DNA of 9,987 nucleotides from JBCBWG01 sp036804185 (GCA_050330095.1 JBHJOC010000066.1:1-9987), one strand, 5' to 3'. Counted from the stretch's first letter, positions 1 through 7,126 are shown. Notes: generated by a model from the sequence alone, not told the origin. Numbers and translations: made by a program.

Positions 1-30
1 CCGGTCGGCGGCGGCGCTGCGGCGCATGGT

Positions 31-1287
31 TTGCTCCACATCTGCGCCAATACTTCCCGACTGCTGCTTGTCGCATCGGTGGCTTTGGTCGCGGCCTGTT
101 CCTTGAACGGGCCACCAACCCCCCAGACTGGCCCGGAATTCGGCAACCCTTCTGACGGTGCAAACGAGCAGCAACCACGGCAAGGACCAGCCGCAGGTCA
201 GCCAAGACGCATCGCCCTTCTCTTGCCGCTTGGCGCCGAGGGCCAAACACAGGCAATCGCAGCATCACTGCGCCAAGCCGCGGAACTCGCGCTGTTCGAG
301 CTCCAGGGTTCGAACCTTTCTCTCATCGTGAAAGACACCGAGGGCACGGCCGAAGGCGCAACGCTTGCGGCATCATCTGCAATCGACGCGGGCGCAGAAA
401 TCATCGTCGGGCCGCTGTTCGCCGCGGCGACGAAGGCAGCGTCGACCGTCGCACAGGCTCGCGGTGTACCGATCATCTCGCTGTCCAGCGACCAGAGCGC
501 CGCCGGGCCCGGCGTGCACCTTCTAAGCTTCCAGCCGCATCAGGAAGTCGGTCGCGTCGTCGACTACGCCACACGCCAGGGTGCCCGCCGCTTTGCTGCG
601 CTCATTCCGAAGAGTTCCTACGGCGACGTCGTCGAGACCGCTTTTCGTGGAGCCGTGGCAAGCGCTGGCGGGACCATCGTGCGAAGCGAGCGCTACCAGC
701 CAGGCGCCAATTCGATGCTCGAAACGAGCCAGGCTCTGTTTGAGGCGGTCAGTGGCCGAGGCGAACAGGCGCCGCTCGCTGTCGACGCGATTTTCATCCC
801 CGGCGATGCCTCCACGTTGCCGGCAATTGCGCCCATTCTGCGCTATACAGGCATCGACGGAGCCAACATGCGGCTGCTTGGCACCGGCGGCTGGGACTTT
901 CGCGAACTCGGCCAGACACGATCATTCGTCGGCGGGCTCTATGCGGCACCAGACCCTGCGGCATGGGCGCAGTTCACCGAACGGTTTGCAGCCGCCTACG
1001 GCAGCGCGCCGCCGCGTGTTGCAACTCTCGCCTATGATGCGATGCAGATCGTTGCCGCCATCGCGCGCCAGCTTGGCACCGGCCAGCGCTTTGAAATTTC
1101 GATGCTCCGTCGCCCGGCTGGGTTCGCCGGCGTAGATGGACCCGTGCGCTTTCTTGCCAATGGGCTCACGGAACGAGGGCTCGCGATCCTGGAGGTGCAG
1201 GACTTTGGGGCAATGGTCAGAGAACGCGCGCCTGCCGGGTTCAACACGCTTGGAGCACACACCGACGCCGGTTCCGGGCGATTGTGA
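31..1287 (+). CDS. LppC/LpoA-like lipoprotein, penicillin-binding protein activator family
   Basis: This is a lipoprotein with a periplasmic-binding-protein (type 1, ABC substrate-binding-like) fold. In enterobacteria the related LpoA activates the peptidoglycan synthase PBP1A from the outer membrane; in alphaproteobacteria the exact role is less certain. With the TTG start at 31, residues 11-22 are hydrophobic and end in a lipobox (LVAAC) with the acylated cysteine at 23. A low-complexity Pro/Gly/Gln linker follows (about 24-58), then the domain opening RRIALLLPLG (59-68). Typical family segments are AEIIVGPLF (122-130), GVPIISLSSD (145-154), TLAYDAMQIVAAIA (332-345) and NGLTERGLAILEV (377-389). 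The reading frame is open to base 1, so a start just outside the window is possible, but the TTG gives a normal signal-peptide length. Relatives often sit divergently from rsmI with yraN and gshB downstream; here a transporter follows instead. The family call is fairly sure; the PBP-activating role is inferred. Confidence 0.85.
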   Translation: MLHICANTSRLLLVASVALVAACSLNGPPTPQTGPEFGNPSDGANEQQPRQGPAAGQPRRIALLLPLGAEGQTQAIAASLRQAAELALFELQGSNLSLIVKDTEGTAEGATLAASSAIDAGAEIIVGPLFAAATKAASTVAQARGVPIISLSSDQSAAGPGVHLLSFQPHQEVGRVVDYATRQGARRFAALIPKSSYGDVVETAFRGAVASAGGTIVRSERYQPGANSMLETSQALFEAVSGRGEQAPLAVDAIFIPGDASTLPAIAPILRYTGIDGANMRLLGTGGWDFRELGQTRSFVGGLYAAPDPAAWAQFTERFAAAYGSAPPRVATLAYDAMQIVAAIARQLGTGQRFEISMLRRPAGFAGVDGPVRFLANGLTERGLAILEVQDFGAMVRERAPAGFNTLGAHTDAGSGRL

Positions 1288-1312
1288 CCTCCCGAGTTGT
1301 GCCGGGTCACAA
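1282..1312 (+). terminator. Inverted repeat at the end of the lppC-like gene, possible terminator
   Basis: An 8-base inverted repeat, TTGTGACC at 1282-1289 and GGTCACAA at 1305-1312, overlaps the TGA stop (1285-1287). It could form a hairpin with a 15-base loop. There is no T-run after it, so intrinsic termination is uncertain. It may instead protect the 3' end or be chance. Confidence 0.3.
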
Positions 1313-1544
1313 GGCCAACGCCATTTAGTTGACGTCGACGCTGATCGTACACCAACGCCCAAACCCGGAACGCCGGGGCCCCCGCACGCGAGCGCATGGG
1401 ACGTCATGCTTCCGGCAGGCTTCTTTGGAAATCGCGCCTCGGCTATCGTTGCAGCCTGAGACGCCATCCGCCCTGACGGTTGGAGCCCCCAGGCGGCTTC
1501 AGCAGTTTCAGCAGTTCGACCCCGCCCCCCCACCAACGGCGCCA

Positions 1545-2489
1545 ATGCAGCAAATCATAACCATTGTGGTGCCGGTCTTCGGCTTGATCGCCCTCGGCTG
1601 GGCCGTCCTGAAGGTCGGCTACGTCTCGCAGACGGCCGGTCGCGCTCTTGCGGAGTTCGCCTTCAAGGTCGCGATGCCAGCCCTGTTGTTCAAAGCGACG
1701 TTGTCGCTGGGTGAGCTCCCCGGGTCACCTATTCAACTGGCAGCGGCCTACTTCTCAGCCGCAGCCATCGTCTGGCTCCTCGCAGCCGTTGCGACCGCTA
1801 CCATCCTGAAGCGCTCACAGGCTGACGCTTCGGCGATCGCGATGGGCTCGACATTCTCGAACTCCGTGATGCTTGGTATCCCACTCGCGCTGACGACATT
1901 CGGGCCAGAGGCCGCCGCACCGGCCGCGCTGCTGATCACGTTTGATTCGCCAATTCTTTGGATCGCCGCGACACTTCATATCCAGGCAAGCCGGCGGGAC
2001 GGCGGTGGTAGCCTTCTGCAAGCGCTCGGTCGAATTGTTCTCGATCTGCTGAAGAACCCGATCATCATGTCGCTGCTCGCCGGGACCCTGGCACGCCTCG
2101 CCGGCATCACGCTGCCGCCGCTGGCCGACAGGATGATCACGCTCGTCGCAGACGCGGCTCTGCCGTGTGCCTTGATTGCTCTCGGAATGTCGCTCGCAAC
2201 GTACAAGCTCGCCGGGCAGACCGCATCCCTGACGGTGATCTGCATCCTGAAGCTGGCCGTGTTCCCGCTGCTCGCATATGTCTTCGTCACATACGTGTTC
2301 GATCTGCCGCCAGTGTGGGCAGCCGTCGCGATTTTGTTTGCAGCAATGCCGGTTGGCGCTAACGCCTATCTGTTCGCAGAACGCTACGGGGCGGCCGTCG
2401 GGTCTGTGTCGACGTCGATCGCGATTTCGACGGCCATTGCTATCGTCAGCGTCTCCGCCCTGCTCATCTGGTTGTCCGACCGTGTCTAA
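1545..2489 (+). CDS. AEC family (auxin efflux carrier-like) transporter, copy 1
   Basis: This is an integral inner-membrane carrier of the AEC family (Mem_trans). Bacterial members export or import small organic anions such as malate or malonate; the substrate here cannot be read from sequence. The ATG at 1545 gives 314 residues, the normal family length, and places the first membrane helix at the very N-terminus (QQIITIVVPVFGLIALGWAV). The frame is open upstream to 1329, but that extension is polar, proline-rich and unlike the family. About ten hydrophobic segments are visible. Typical motifs are FSNSVMLGIPL (104-114), KNPII (170-174), ALPCALIALGMSL (205-217) and AAMPVGANAYLFA (266-278). No good Shine-Dalgarno sequence precedes the start. 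The next gene is a paralogue 48 bases downstream, probably cotranscribed. Confidence 0.88.
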   Translation: MQQIITIVVPVFGLIALGWAVLKVGYVSQTAGRALAEFAFKVAMPALLFKATLSLGELPGSPIQLAAAYFSAAAIVWLLAAVATATILKRSQADASAIAMGSTFSNSVMLGIPLALTTFGPEAAAPAALLITFDSPILWIAATLHIQASRRDGGGSLLQALGRIVLDLLKNPIIMSLLAGTLARLAGITLPPLADRMITLVADAALPCALIALGMSLATYKLAGQTASLTVICILKLAVFPLLAYVFVTYVFDLPPVWAAVAILFAAMPVGANAYLFAERYGAAVGSVSTSIAISTAIAIVSVSALLIWLSDRV

Positions 2490-2537
2490 GCTTGGTGACG
2501 CTCCTGTCGCCCGCTCCGTGATCAACGCTCGGCCCCT

Positions 2538-3476
2538 ATGGCACTAATCCTTGCGACCATCATCCCGGTTTTCGCACTGATCGCGGTCGGGTTCCTGGCT
2601 GGCCGACTGCGGCTGGTTGCGCCTGAGACGACGAAAGGTCTCGCCGACTTCACATTCACGCTTGCGATCCCTGCCCTGCTGTTTCGCGCGATGGCGACCG
2701 CCGAGTTGCCCCCGGTGCCGCCCTATCTGATCTGGGCCGGATACTTCGGTGCCGCGCTTTCGATTTGGAGCCTTGCCACGCTCGCGACGGTCTTTGTCCT
2801 CAGGCGGCCGGCACCGGATGCGGCTGCGATCGCGATGACGGCAACGTTCGGCAATGTCGTCATGCTCGGGTTGCCACTTGCGTCGAAGGTGCTCGGTCCA
2901 GAGGCCGAGGGCACGATTGCACTCATTCTTTCAGTCCATTCTCCAGGGCTATGGGCCCTGGCCGCGATCCACCTCGCACTTGCCGACCGCTCGGCAAAAC
3001 GGCGGCTCGGCGACCAACTTCTGAAGGTTGCGCGAGACCTTGCGACGAATCCGATCATCGTCGCCATCGCTCTCGGTAGTCTCTGGCGACTCACAGCCCT
3101 GGGCCTCGACCCGATCATTGACCGCACCCTCGCGTTCCTTGGCCAGGCGGCGATCCCGGCTGCGCTCGTGGCGCTCGGTCTCTCGCTCGTCGGCTTCAGG
3201 GTCAAAGGGCAAGCCGCAACGCTTGGCTTGGTTCTGGTCTTGAAACTCCTGCTGATGCCCTTGACCGCCTGGGTCATCTGCACGGCAATCCTGGGGCTGC
3301 CCCCTGTTGCGGCCGGCGTCATCACCATCTTCGCGGCGATGCCAACCGGGGCCAACGCGTTCCTGTTTGCAACACAGAGCGGCCGCGCGGCCAACTCGGC
3401 TGGCGGAGCCGTGGCGCTTGGAACAGCGCTATCCATCACTTCGGCCTCGATGGTTGTCTGGCTGGTCGCCCGCTGA
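2538..3476 (+). CDS. AEC family (auxin efflux carrier-like) transporter, copy 2
   Basis: This is a second AEC-family inner-membrane carrier of 312 residues with unknown substrate. It aligns with the upstream copy without gaps for nearly its whole length: NPII falls at 171-174 and AAMP at 266-269 in both. A count by eye gives roughly two fifths identical residues. The family loop appears as FGNVVMLGLPL (104-114), and the IPAALVALGLSL and PTGANAFLFA segments sit in the equivalent places. The ATG at 2538 starts directly with the first hydrophobic helix, as in the paralogue. No strong ribosome binding site is visible. The 48-base gap to the first copy suggests one transcript. Divergence is greatest in the cytoplasmic loop (about 148-166) and the last 30 residues. 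Whether the two work as a pair or carry different substrates is unknown. Confidence 0.88.
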   Translation: MALILATIIPVFALIAVGFLAGRLRLVAPETTKGLADFTFTLAIPALLFRAMATAELPPVPPYLIWAGYFGAALSIWSLATLATVFVLRRPAPDAAAIAMTATFGNVVMLGLPLASKVLGPEAEGTIALILSVHSPGLWALAAIHLALADRSAKRRLGDQLLKVARDLATNPIIVAIALGSLWRLTALGLDPIIDRTLAFLGQAAIPAALVALGLSLVGFRVKGQAATLGLVLVLKLLLMPLTAWVICTAILGLPPVAAGVITIFAAMPTGANAFLFATQSGRAANSAGGAVALGTALSITSASMVVWLVAR

Positions 3477-3648
3477 GTACCCGTCCCGATATTGCTCCGT
3501 CTCCGCCGCCAAATCGCCCCGCGCGCACCTTGTCGCTGCCGGTTTGTGGGGTCTCTGTCAGTGAGGAGTGTGTGGCCACTTCAACGGTGTCGAGCACAGT
3601 GGTATCGGGGGCGCGTCCAGCGTGTGGAGTAGAAGCGCAACGGGCTTG

Positions 3649-4593
3649 TTGAAGAGTGATCGGGCAAACCTTCGCGTTCTTGCCTGCGTCGCGATCTCAT
3701 GTGTGGTCGCGGCCTGCGCGCGGTCTTACGATCGGCCCTACTACCAGGATGATTTTGATCCTGCTGCTCAGCATCTCAGAACTGCCGAGTTCGAACCCCG
3801 TCGCAGCTCAAGCCGGTCAGGCCGCGGCACACGCCATAGTGACGGACCACGCGCGCCAAAGCCAACACGGGTTTCGGTGCGTCCCAGAACCCCATCGTCA
3901 TCACAGCCAGCCCCAAGAACGGCATCCCGCCCAGCTCCGAGGCCAGTCCGCGCTGAACACACGCGCGACGTGACGCCGCCGACGAGCGCTCCACGACAAG
4001 CGAATCTTCCACCACGTTCACCAACCGCTGTCACTGAGACTGGCGGCCAAACCAGATCCGACGAAATCGAGGCGAACCCGACGCGGACGGCCACACTTGA
4101 TGAAGTTGGCAACGCTGGTCAGGGCACGCCAGCCGGGGCGAGCGCGCAGGCCATTCCGCAGAGCGAACGCGACCGAACGCGGAGCTTTGCTCCTCCAGGC
4201 CAACTCCTGCGAGAAGCTCCGACAGAAACCTCAGAACCGCAATCTGCGCGTGAACCGCCGCCCCTCGAATGCAGCGAGACGAGTTCGACCTGCGCGAGCC
4301 GGCTCGAGGTCCTGCTGGCCGATACGACCCGCAGATGGATCGTCGAGCCAGCAGAAGCCGCCGACTATGTCTCAGGCGCCCGGCTGATTGCTTATACGCG
4401 GGTGGCAGAGGACTTGTCTTGCCGTGAAATCGCGACAGGGCTGAACGAGGCTGAAACGGGCGTCACCGCCCTCGATTCCGCGATCCGTGACGAGCGCGCC
4501 TTGTCACGACCAACACTGCGCCTCGAACAGACACGGGCGATCGCAGCCGAAGCGATGGTGCGCCTCGTCGAGGCACGCGATCGTCGCTGTTGA
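3649..4593 (+). CDS. Predicted lipoprotein with long disordered stalk and small C-terminal domain, function unknown
   Basis: I do not recognise the family. Taking TTG 3649 as start gives 314 residues. The signal peptide has a charged n-region (KSDRANLR), a hydrophobic stretch and a lipobox ending VVAAC, with the acylated cysteine at 23. Residues about 35-200 are rich in Pro, Arg, Ser and Thr, with short PRT/RPAPR-like repeats, and are surely disordered. The last 100 residues look folded and mostly helical (RLEVLLADTTRRWIVEP, ARLIAYTRVAEDLSCREIA, LRLEQTRAIAAEAMVRLVEA). They carry four cysteines (208, 215, 258 and the final residue 314), which could form two disulfides in the periplasm. The start is uncertain: TTG 3646, GTG 3622 and GTG 3568 (341 residues) are in frame, with GGAG at 3626-3629 the only weak binding site. 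It lies 172 bases after the AEC pair and ends facing the sugar dehydrogenase gene. A cell-envelope location is inferred from the lipobox. Confidence 0.7.
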   Translation: MKSDRANLRVLACVAISCVVAACARSYDRPYYQDDFDPAAQHLRTAEFEPRRSSSRSGRGTRHSDGPRAPKPTRVSVRPRTPSSSQPAPRTASRPAPRPVRAEHTRDVTPPTSAPRQANLPPRSPTAVTETGGQTRSDEIEANPTRTATLDEVGNAGQGTPAGASAQAIPQSERDRTRSFAPPGQLLREAPTETSEPQSAREPPPLECSETSSTCASRLEVLLADTTRRWIVEPAEAADYVSGARLIAYTRVAEDLSCREIATGLNEAETGVTALDSAIRDERALSRPTLRLEQTRAIAAEAMVRLVEARDRRC

Positions 4594-4615
4594 GGCATCG
4601 CCGTGGGGCGACGCC
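4594..4615. terminator. Hairpin directly after the lipoprotein stop codon, likely terminator in the convergent gap
   Basis: GGCATCGCC (4594-4602) and GGCGACGCC (4607-4615) form a 9-base stem with one mismatch and a GTGG loop. It begins at the first base after the TGA of the lipoprotein gene. There is no T-run. Because the next gene is convergent, it could stop transcripts from both sides. Confidence 0.5.
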
Positions 4616-4621
4616 GGCCGC

Positions 4622-4636
4622 CACCCTTGTGGGGTG
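4622..4636. terminator. Second small hairpin in the convergent gap
   Basis: CACCC (4622-4626) and GGGTG (4632-4636) form a 5-base stem around a TTGTG loop, three bases from the stop codon of the leftward dehydrogenase gene. Its placement suggests a 3'-end structure for that gene. The stem is short, so this is tentative. Confidence 0.35.
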
Positions 4637-4639
4637 ATC

Positions 4640-5788
4640 TCAATTGCGGCGCGCGGTCACACGGATGAGCCGGCCGTTGCCGCTGTCGGTCAGCAGATAG
4701 AGCGCGCCATCAGGGCCCTGTCGAACGTCACGAATTCGCGCGCCAAGACCATCGAGAAGGCGTTCTTCACCGACGATGGAACCATCGCGAACAACAAGCC
4801 GCGCAAGATGCTGGCCGCGCAACGCGCCAACAAAAATGCTGCCCGTCCACTCTGGGATTTCAGGGCTCGTATAGAAGGTCATACCCGATGGAGCGATCGA
4901 CGGGTCCCAGTAGTACAGCGGCTGCTCCATCCCCTCGGCATGTGTGCCGATGCCAATCTTGCCGCCCGAGTATTGGACACCGTATGAGATCACGGGCCAG
5001 CCGTAGTTGAGGCCCGCGCGCGCGATATTGATCTCGTCGCCACCGCGAGCGCCGTGCTCGACGGTCCAGAGTTCGCCCGTTTCGGGATGCAACGCTGCGC
5101 CCTGCACGTTACGATGGCCCATGCTCCAGATTTCAGGCAAGGCGTCGGAGCGGCCCACGAACGGATTGTCGGCAGGCACTGTCCCATCAACCGTGACCCG
5201 AACCACCTTCGCCCAGTGGTTCAAAGGGTCCTGCGCGTTGTCCGGCCGGCCGCGATCGCCAAGGGTCACAAACAGCGTTCCATCACCTCGAAAGACGATC
5301 CGCGAGCCGAAATGATAGGCGCTTGCGACCGCCGGCTGCTGTCGAAAAATGACCTTGAAGTCCTCCAAACGCGCCCCGTCCCCCTCCTCGACCAGACGAC
5401 CTCGGCCTGCGGCAACGGCTTCACCGCGGTCACGAGGCTCGGAATATGTGATGTAGACGAGGCGATCGTTCGCAAAGTCTGGCCCCACCGCGACATCGAG
5501 CAGACCGCCCTGACCGTTGGCCCTGATGACCGGCAGCCCATCCACTGGCCGTGATATCGCACCGTCGGCGCCGATGATCCGCAATCTGCCAGGCCGCTCG
5601 GTCACCAGCATGCGGTCATCGTGGAGAAACGCGAGGCCCCAGGGGTTTTGCAGACCGCTCGCGATCACCTCGGTCCTCACAGGCACCGCGTCGTCGACGT
5701 CGGGCGCGCGCGTTTGTGCAGCGTTGGCGATCGCGACCGCCGCGATCCAGACGCCGAGACCGAGGAAAGCCATGAAGAGCCGCTGCAT
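4640..5788 (-). CDS. PQQ-dependent aldose sugar dehydrogenase (soluble, GSDH/YliI family), exported
   Basis: This predicted periplasmic quinoprotein uses pyrroloquinoline quinone to oxidise aldose sugars, as E. coli Asd (YliI) does. It has a six-bladed beta-propeller fold and the protein has 382 residues, close to the family length. Residues 1-24 form a signal peptide (MQRLFMAFLGLGVWIAAVAI, cut near ANA-AQ). Family signatures run in order: NPWGLAFL (48-55), YHFGSRIVF (158-166), LGDRGRP.NAQDPLNHWAKVVRV (176-198), MGHRNVQG (223-230), VEHGARGGDEIN (243-254), NYGWPVISYG (261-270), YYWDPSIAPSGMTFY (292-306) and RIRDVRQGPDG (351-361). By family pattern His159 is the catalytic base candidate, and Arg226, Asn227 and the RIR arginines contact PQQ. 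I chose ATG 5788 over the adjacent TTG because GGAGG lies six bases upstream of it. No PQQ synthesis genes are in the window, so the cofactor source is unknown. Confidence 0.9.
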   Translation of the reverse strand: MQRLFMAFLGLGVWIAAVAIANAAQTRAPDVDDAVPVRTEVIASGLQNPWGLAFLHDDRMLVTERPGRLRIIGADGAISRPVDGLPVIRANGQGGLLDVAVGPDFANDRLVYITYSEPRDRGEAVAAGRGRLVEEGDGARLEDFKVIFRQQPAVASAYHFGSRIVFRGDGTLFVTLGDRGRPDNAQDPLNHWAKVVRVTVDGTVPADNPFVGRSDALPEIWSMGHRNVQGAALHPETGELWTVEHGARGGDEINIARAGLNYGWPVISYGVQYSGGKIGIGTHAEGMEQPLYYWDPSIAPSGMTFYTSPEIPEWTGSIFVGALRGQHLARLVVRDGSIVGEERLLDGLGARIRDVRQGPDGALYLLTDSGNGRLIRVTARRN

Positions 5789-5794
5789 CAATCA

Positions 5795-5799
5795 CCTCC
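5795..5799 (-). promoter_or_regulatory. Strong Shine-Dalgarno of the sugar dehydrogenase gene
   Basis: On the minus strand GGAGG, within GGAGGTGAT, lies six bases before ATG 5788 but only three before the tandem TTG at 5791. The spacing therefore favours the ATG. It is the best binding site in the window. Confidence 0.75.
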
Positions 5800-6021
5800 G
5801 CCTGTCATGGACCATCTATCGCATATGGCGGTCGCCGACGGCGAATCCAGGGCTCTTGTTCACCGGGATTGCTTGTTTGCATTTCGAGCATTGTCCGGCC
5901 ACGGGTCACCACATTCACCGTCAAAGGGTTGGAGGATGCTCCAGTCCTCTCAGCCGAGTACCCGCTTTCCGCAGTACGTCCGCCAGCCGTTTCAGGCGCC
6001 GAAACGGACTACGGAACGCAA

Positions 6022-6057
6022 AGGATCCGCGCAAGACCTTGAATATCCTGTTTTTTT
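6022..6057 (+). terminator. Possible weak rightward intrinsic terminator with no gene in front
   Basis: AGGAT (6022-6026) and ATCCT (6045-6049) can pair around an 18-base loop and are followed by G and seven T (6051-6057). The stem is short and the loop long, so this is a weak terminator at best. It points rightward although both flanking genes read leftward. Confidence 0.2.
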
Positions 6058-6173
6058 CGACCGAAAGTTGCTCTCGGGGACGCTTGGGGGTCGCCTCACA
6101 TCCCCGACCCGCCGAGGGACCCGTGGCCGGCGGCCGAACCGAGGCCCATTGCGTCAGTCGATGGCAATGGCCA

Positions 6174-6191
6174 GCTGATGCGCGCATCAGC
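6174..6191. repeat. Perfect 18-base palindrome over the stop codon of the LURP-one-like gene
   Basis: GCTGATGCGCGCATCAGC reads identically on both strands and contains the TGA stop (6187-6189) of the leftward gene. It could form a 3'-end hairpin or be a protein-binding site. No T-run follows in the leftward direction, so it is not a classic intrinsic terminator. Confidence 0.55.
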
Positions 6192-7122
6192 GCACGCGGC
6201 GCGGGTTCATGTAGAGGTCGGTTTCCTGCTTCTCAAGCTTCGGCTCGTAGACGCCGCGCCGCACCGCTGCGGCACACCGTCTGACATGGCTCCGGCAGGC
6301 ATCATTGAACACGAGCATGCCGGCAAACATCTTCAAAACGTTCAGCAGCGGACCCTGCGCGTAGTCCTTCTTCAAACGGCAGCGCCACTTGCCCATCAGC
6401 GACAGCCCGGCACCATCGATAAGCCCAATGATCTCGTCGCGCCCATTATAGATGAGGTAGTCGTCGCCGAACCGAATGAACTTCTGGCGGATCCGAAAGA
6501 ACTCGAGCTTGCCGCCTCGCAACAGGAAGAACGAGAAGTTCTCCGGCATCACAGGCCATTTGTTGGCGGACCGCTCGACATAGACGACCTGGTTCTCACC
6601 TGATGAATTCACCGAATAGGTCATCACTGGCAGCAGGCGCGCGCCGATTGTTTGCGAAACCGACCGCGCGAGCATCAGGTCCATCGTCGAGCGCCAGTGC
6701 AGCTTGTCAGTGAACAACTTAAAAACCAGCCGCTTGTCGGAGTTTTCGCGCTTCTCCCAGAGGTCTTTGCGATAGCCGAGGAGCCCGGTCCGCTTGCCGT
6801 TCTCGATCACTTCGGCAAACACATCCATATCGGTCGTGAACTGGCGCGATTTGGCGCGGTTGCGTGAGCGCTTGAAGATGCCGAATTCCGTGGGGTTGAG
6901 ATTTGTCAGCCAGACGTCGACAACGAAGTGATGGTAGAGATCTGTTGACTGGGATTGCGTCGACGTTTTGCGCTGGCGTCTCGCGGAGCGTTGCGGCGGA
7001 GTAATGTCACCAATCCGATCCAGCCCTTCGCGCTCGAGGACCTCGGCGCGGGCCTCCCGTGCTGCGTCGTCAGCGGCCCGGTCTGCCTCACGCTGAATCT
7101 CGACAAGCCTCGCGTCGTCCAT
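6187..7122 (-). CDS. Uncharacterised protein with LURP-one/YxjI-like C-terminal region
   Basis: This soluble protein of 311 residues has no signal peptide and no membrane helix. Residues 1-50 are highly charged and probably helical (repeated Arg/Ala/Asp/Glu). About 60-200 form a beta/alpha region I cannot place (YHHFVVDVWLTNLNPTEFGIF, KRTGLLGYRKDLWEKRENS). Residues about 205-275 resemble the tubby-like LURP-one-related fold: IRQKFIRFGDDYLIYNGRDE followed by IIGLIDGAGLSLMGKWRCRL. This is the usual pattern of a strand, a turn (GDDY.IY) and a second strand with I..I.G..LSL. Three cysteines lie at 248, 276 and 283. Members of the fold are thought to bind lipids or act as scaffolds, but no function is established here. 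The ATG at 7122 is preceded by AGAGGGGGG (7135-7127). It lies 112 bases after yggS on the same strand and may share its transcript. The fold assignment is by eye and moderate. Confidence 0.75.
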   Translation of the reverse strand: MDDARLVEIQREADRAADDAAREARAEVLEREGLDRIGDITPPQRSARRQRKTSTQSQSTDLYHHFVVDVWLTNLNPTEFGIFKRSRNRAKSRQFTTDMDVFAEVIENGKRTGLLGYRKDLWEKRENSDKRLVFKLFTDKLHWRSTMDLMLARSVSQTIGARLLPVMTYSVNSSGENQVVYVERSANKWPVMPENFSFFLLRGGKLEFFRIRQKFIRFGDDYLIYNGRDEIIGLIDGAGLSLMGKWRCRLKKDYAQGPLLNVLKMFAGMLVFNDACRSHVRRCAAAVRRGVYEPKLEKQETDLYMNPRRVR

Positions 7123-7126
7123 GGGA

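Larger units (their letters stand above)
5789..6186. other. Gene-poor 398-base gap with inverted repeats and a T7 run
   Basis: No convincing gene lies here. On the leftward strand it must hold the end of the LURP-one-like transcript and the promoter of the dehydrogenase gene, but I see no clear -35/-10 pair. Visible structure includes a hairpin at 5832-5844 (TCGCC-GAC-GGCGA), one at 5987-6007 (CCGTTTC, 7-base loop, GAAACGG), and a TGGC/GCCA stem near 6162-6173. There is also an 18-base palindrome at its right edge. A run of seven T (6051-6057) follows a weak AGGAT/ATCCT stem. A leftward 88-codon frame (5921-6187) starts on the stop codon of the upstream gene but looks non-coding. Confidence 0.5.

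Noticed and set aside
1329..1544. N-terminal extension of the first AEC carrier
   Set aside because: The frame is open, but the 72 extra residues are polar and proline/arginine-rich, and the paralogue and the family start directly with the first membrane helix.
3768..4112. Leftward 114-codon frame opposite the stalk of the lipoprotein
   Set aside because: It is the antisense image of a repetitive Pro/Arg/Ser-rich region, giving Gly/Val/Ala-rich translation with no start signal or recognisable domain.
5007..5554. Rightward frames across the sugar dehydrogenase gene
   Set aside because: They are antisense to a gene with complete family signatures and show no domain features of their own.
5921..6187. 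Leftward 88-codon frame starting at a TGATG overlap with the stop of the LURP-one-like gene
   Set aside because: The overlap suggests translational coupling, but the translation is Arg/Pro-rich without domain features, and the start sits in the palindrome, which explains the TGATG. Kept only as part of the gap description.
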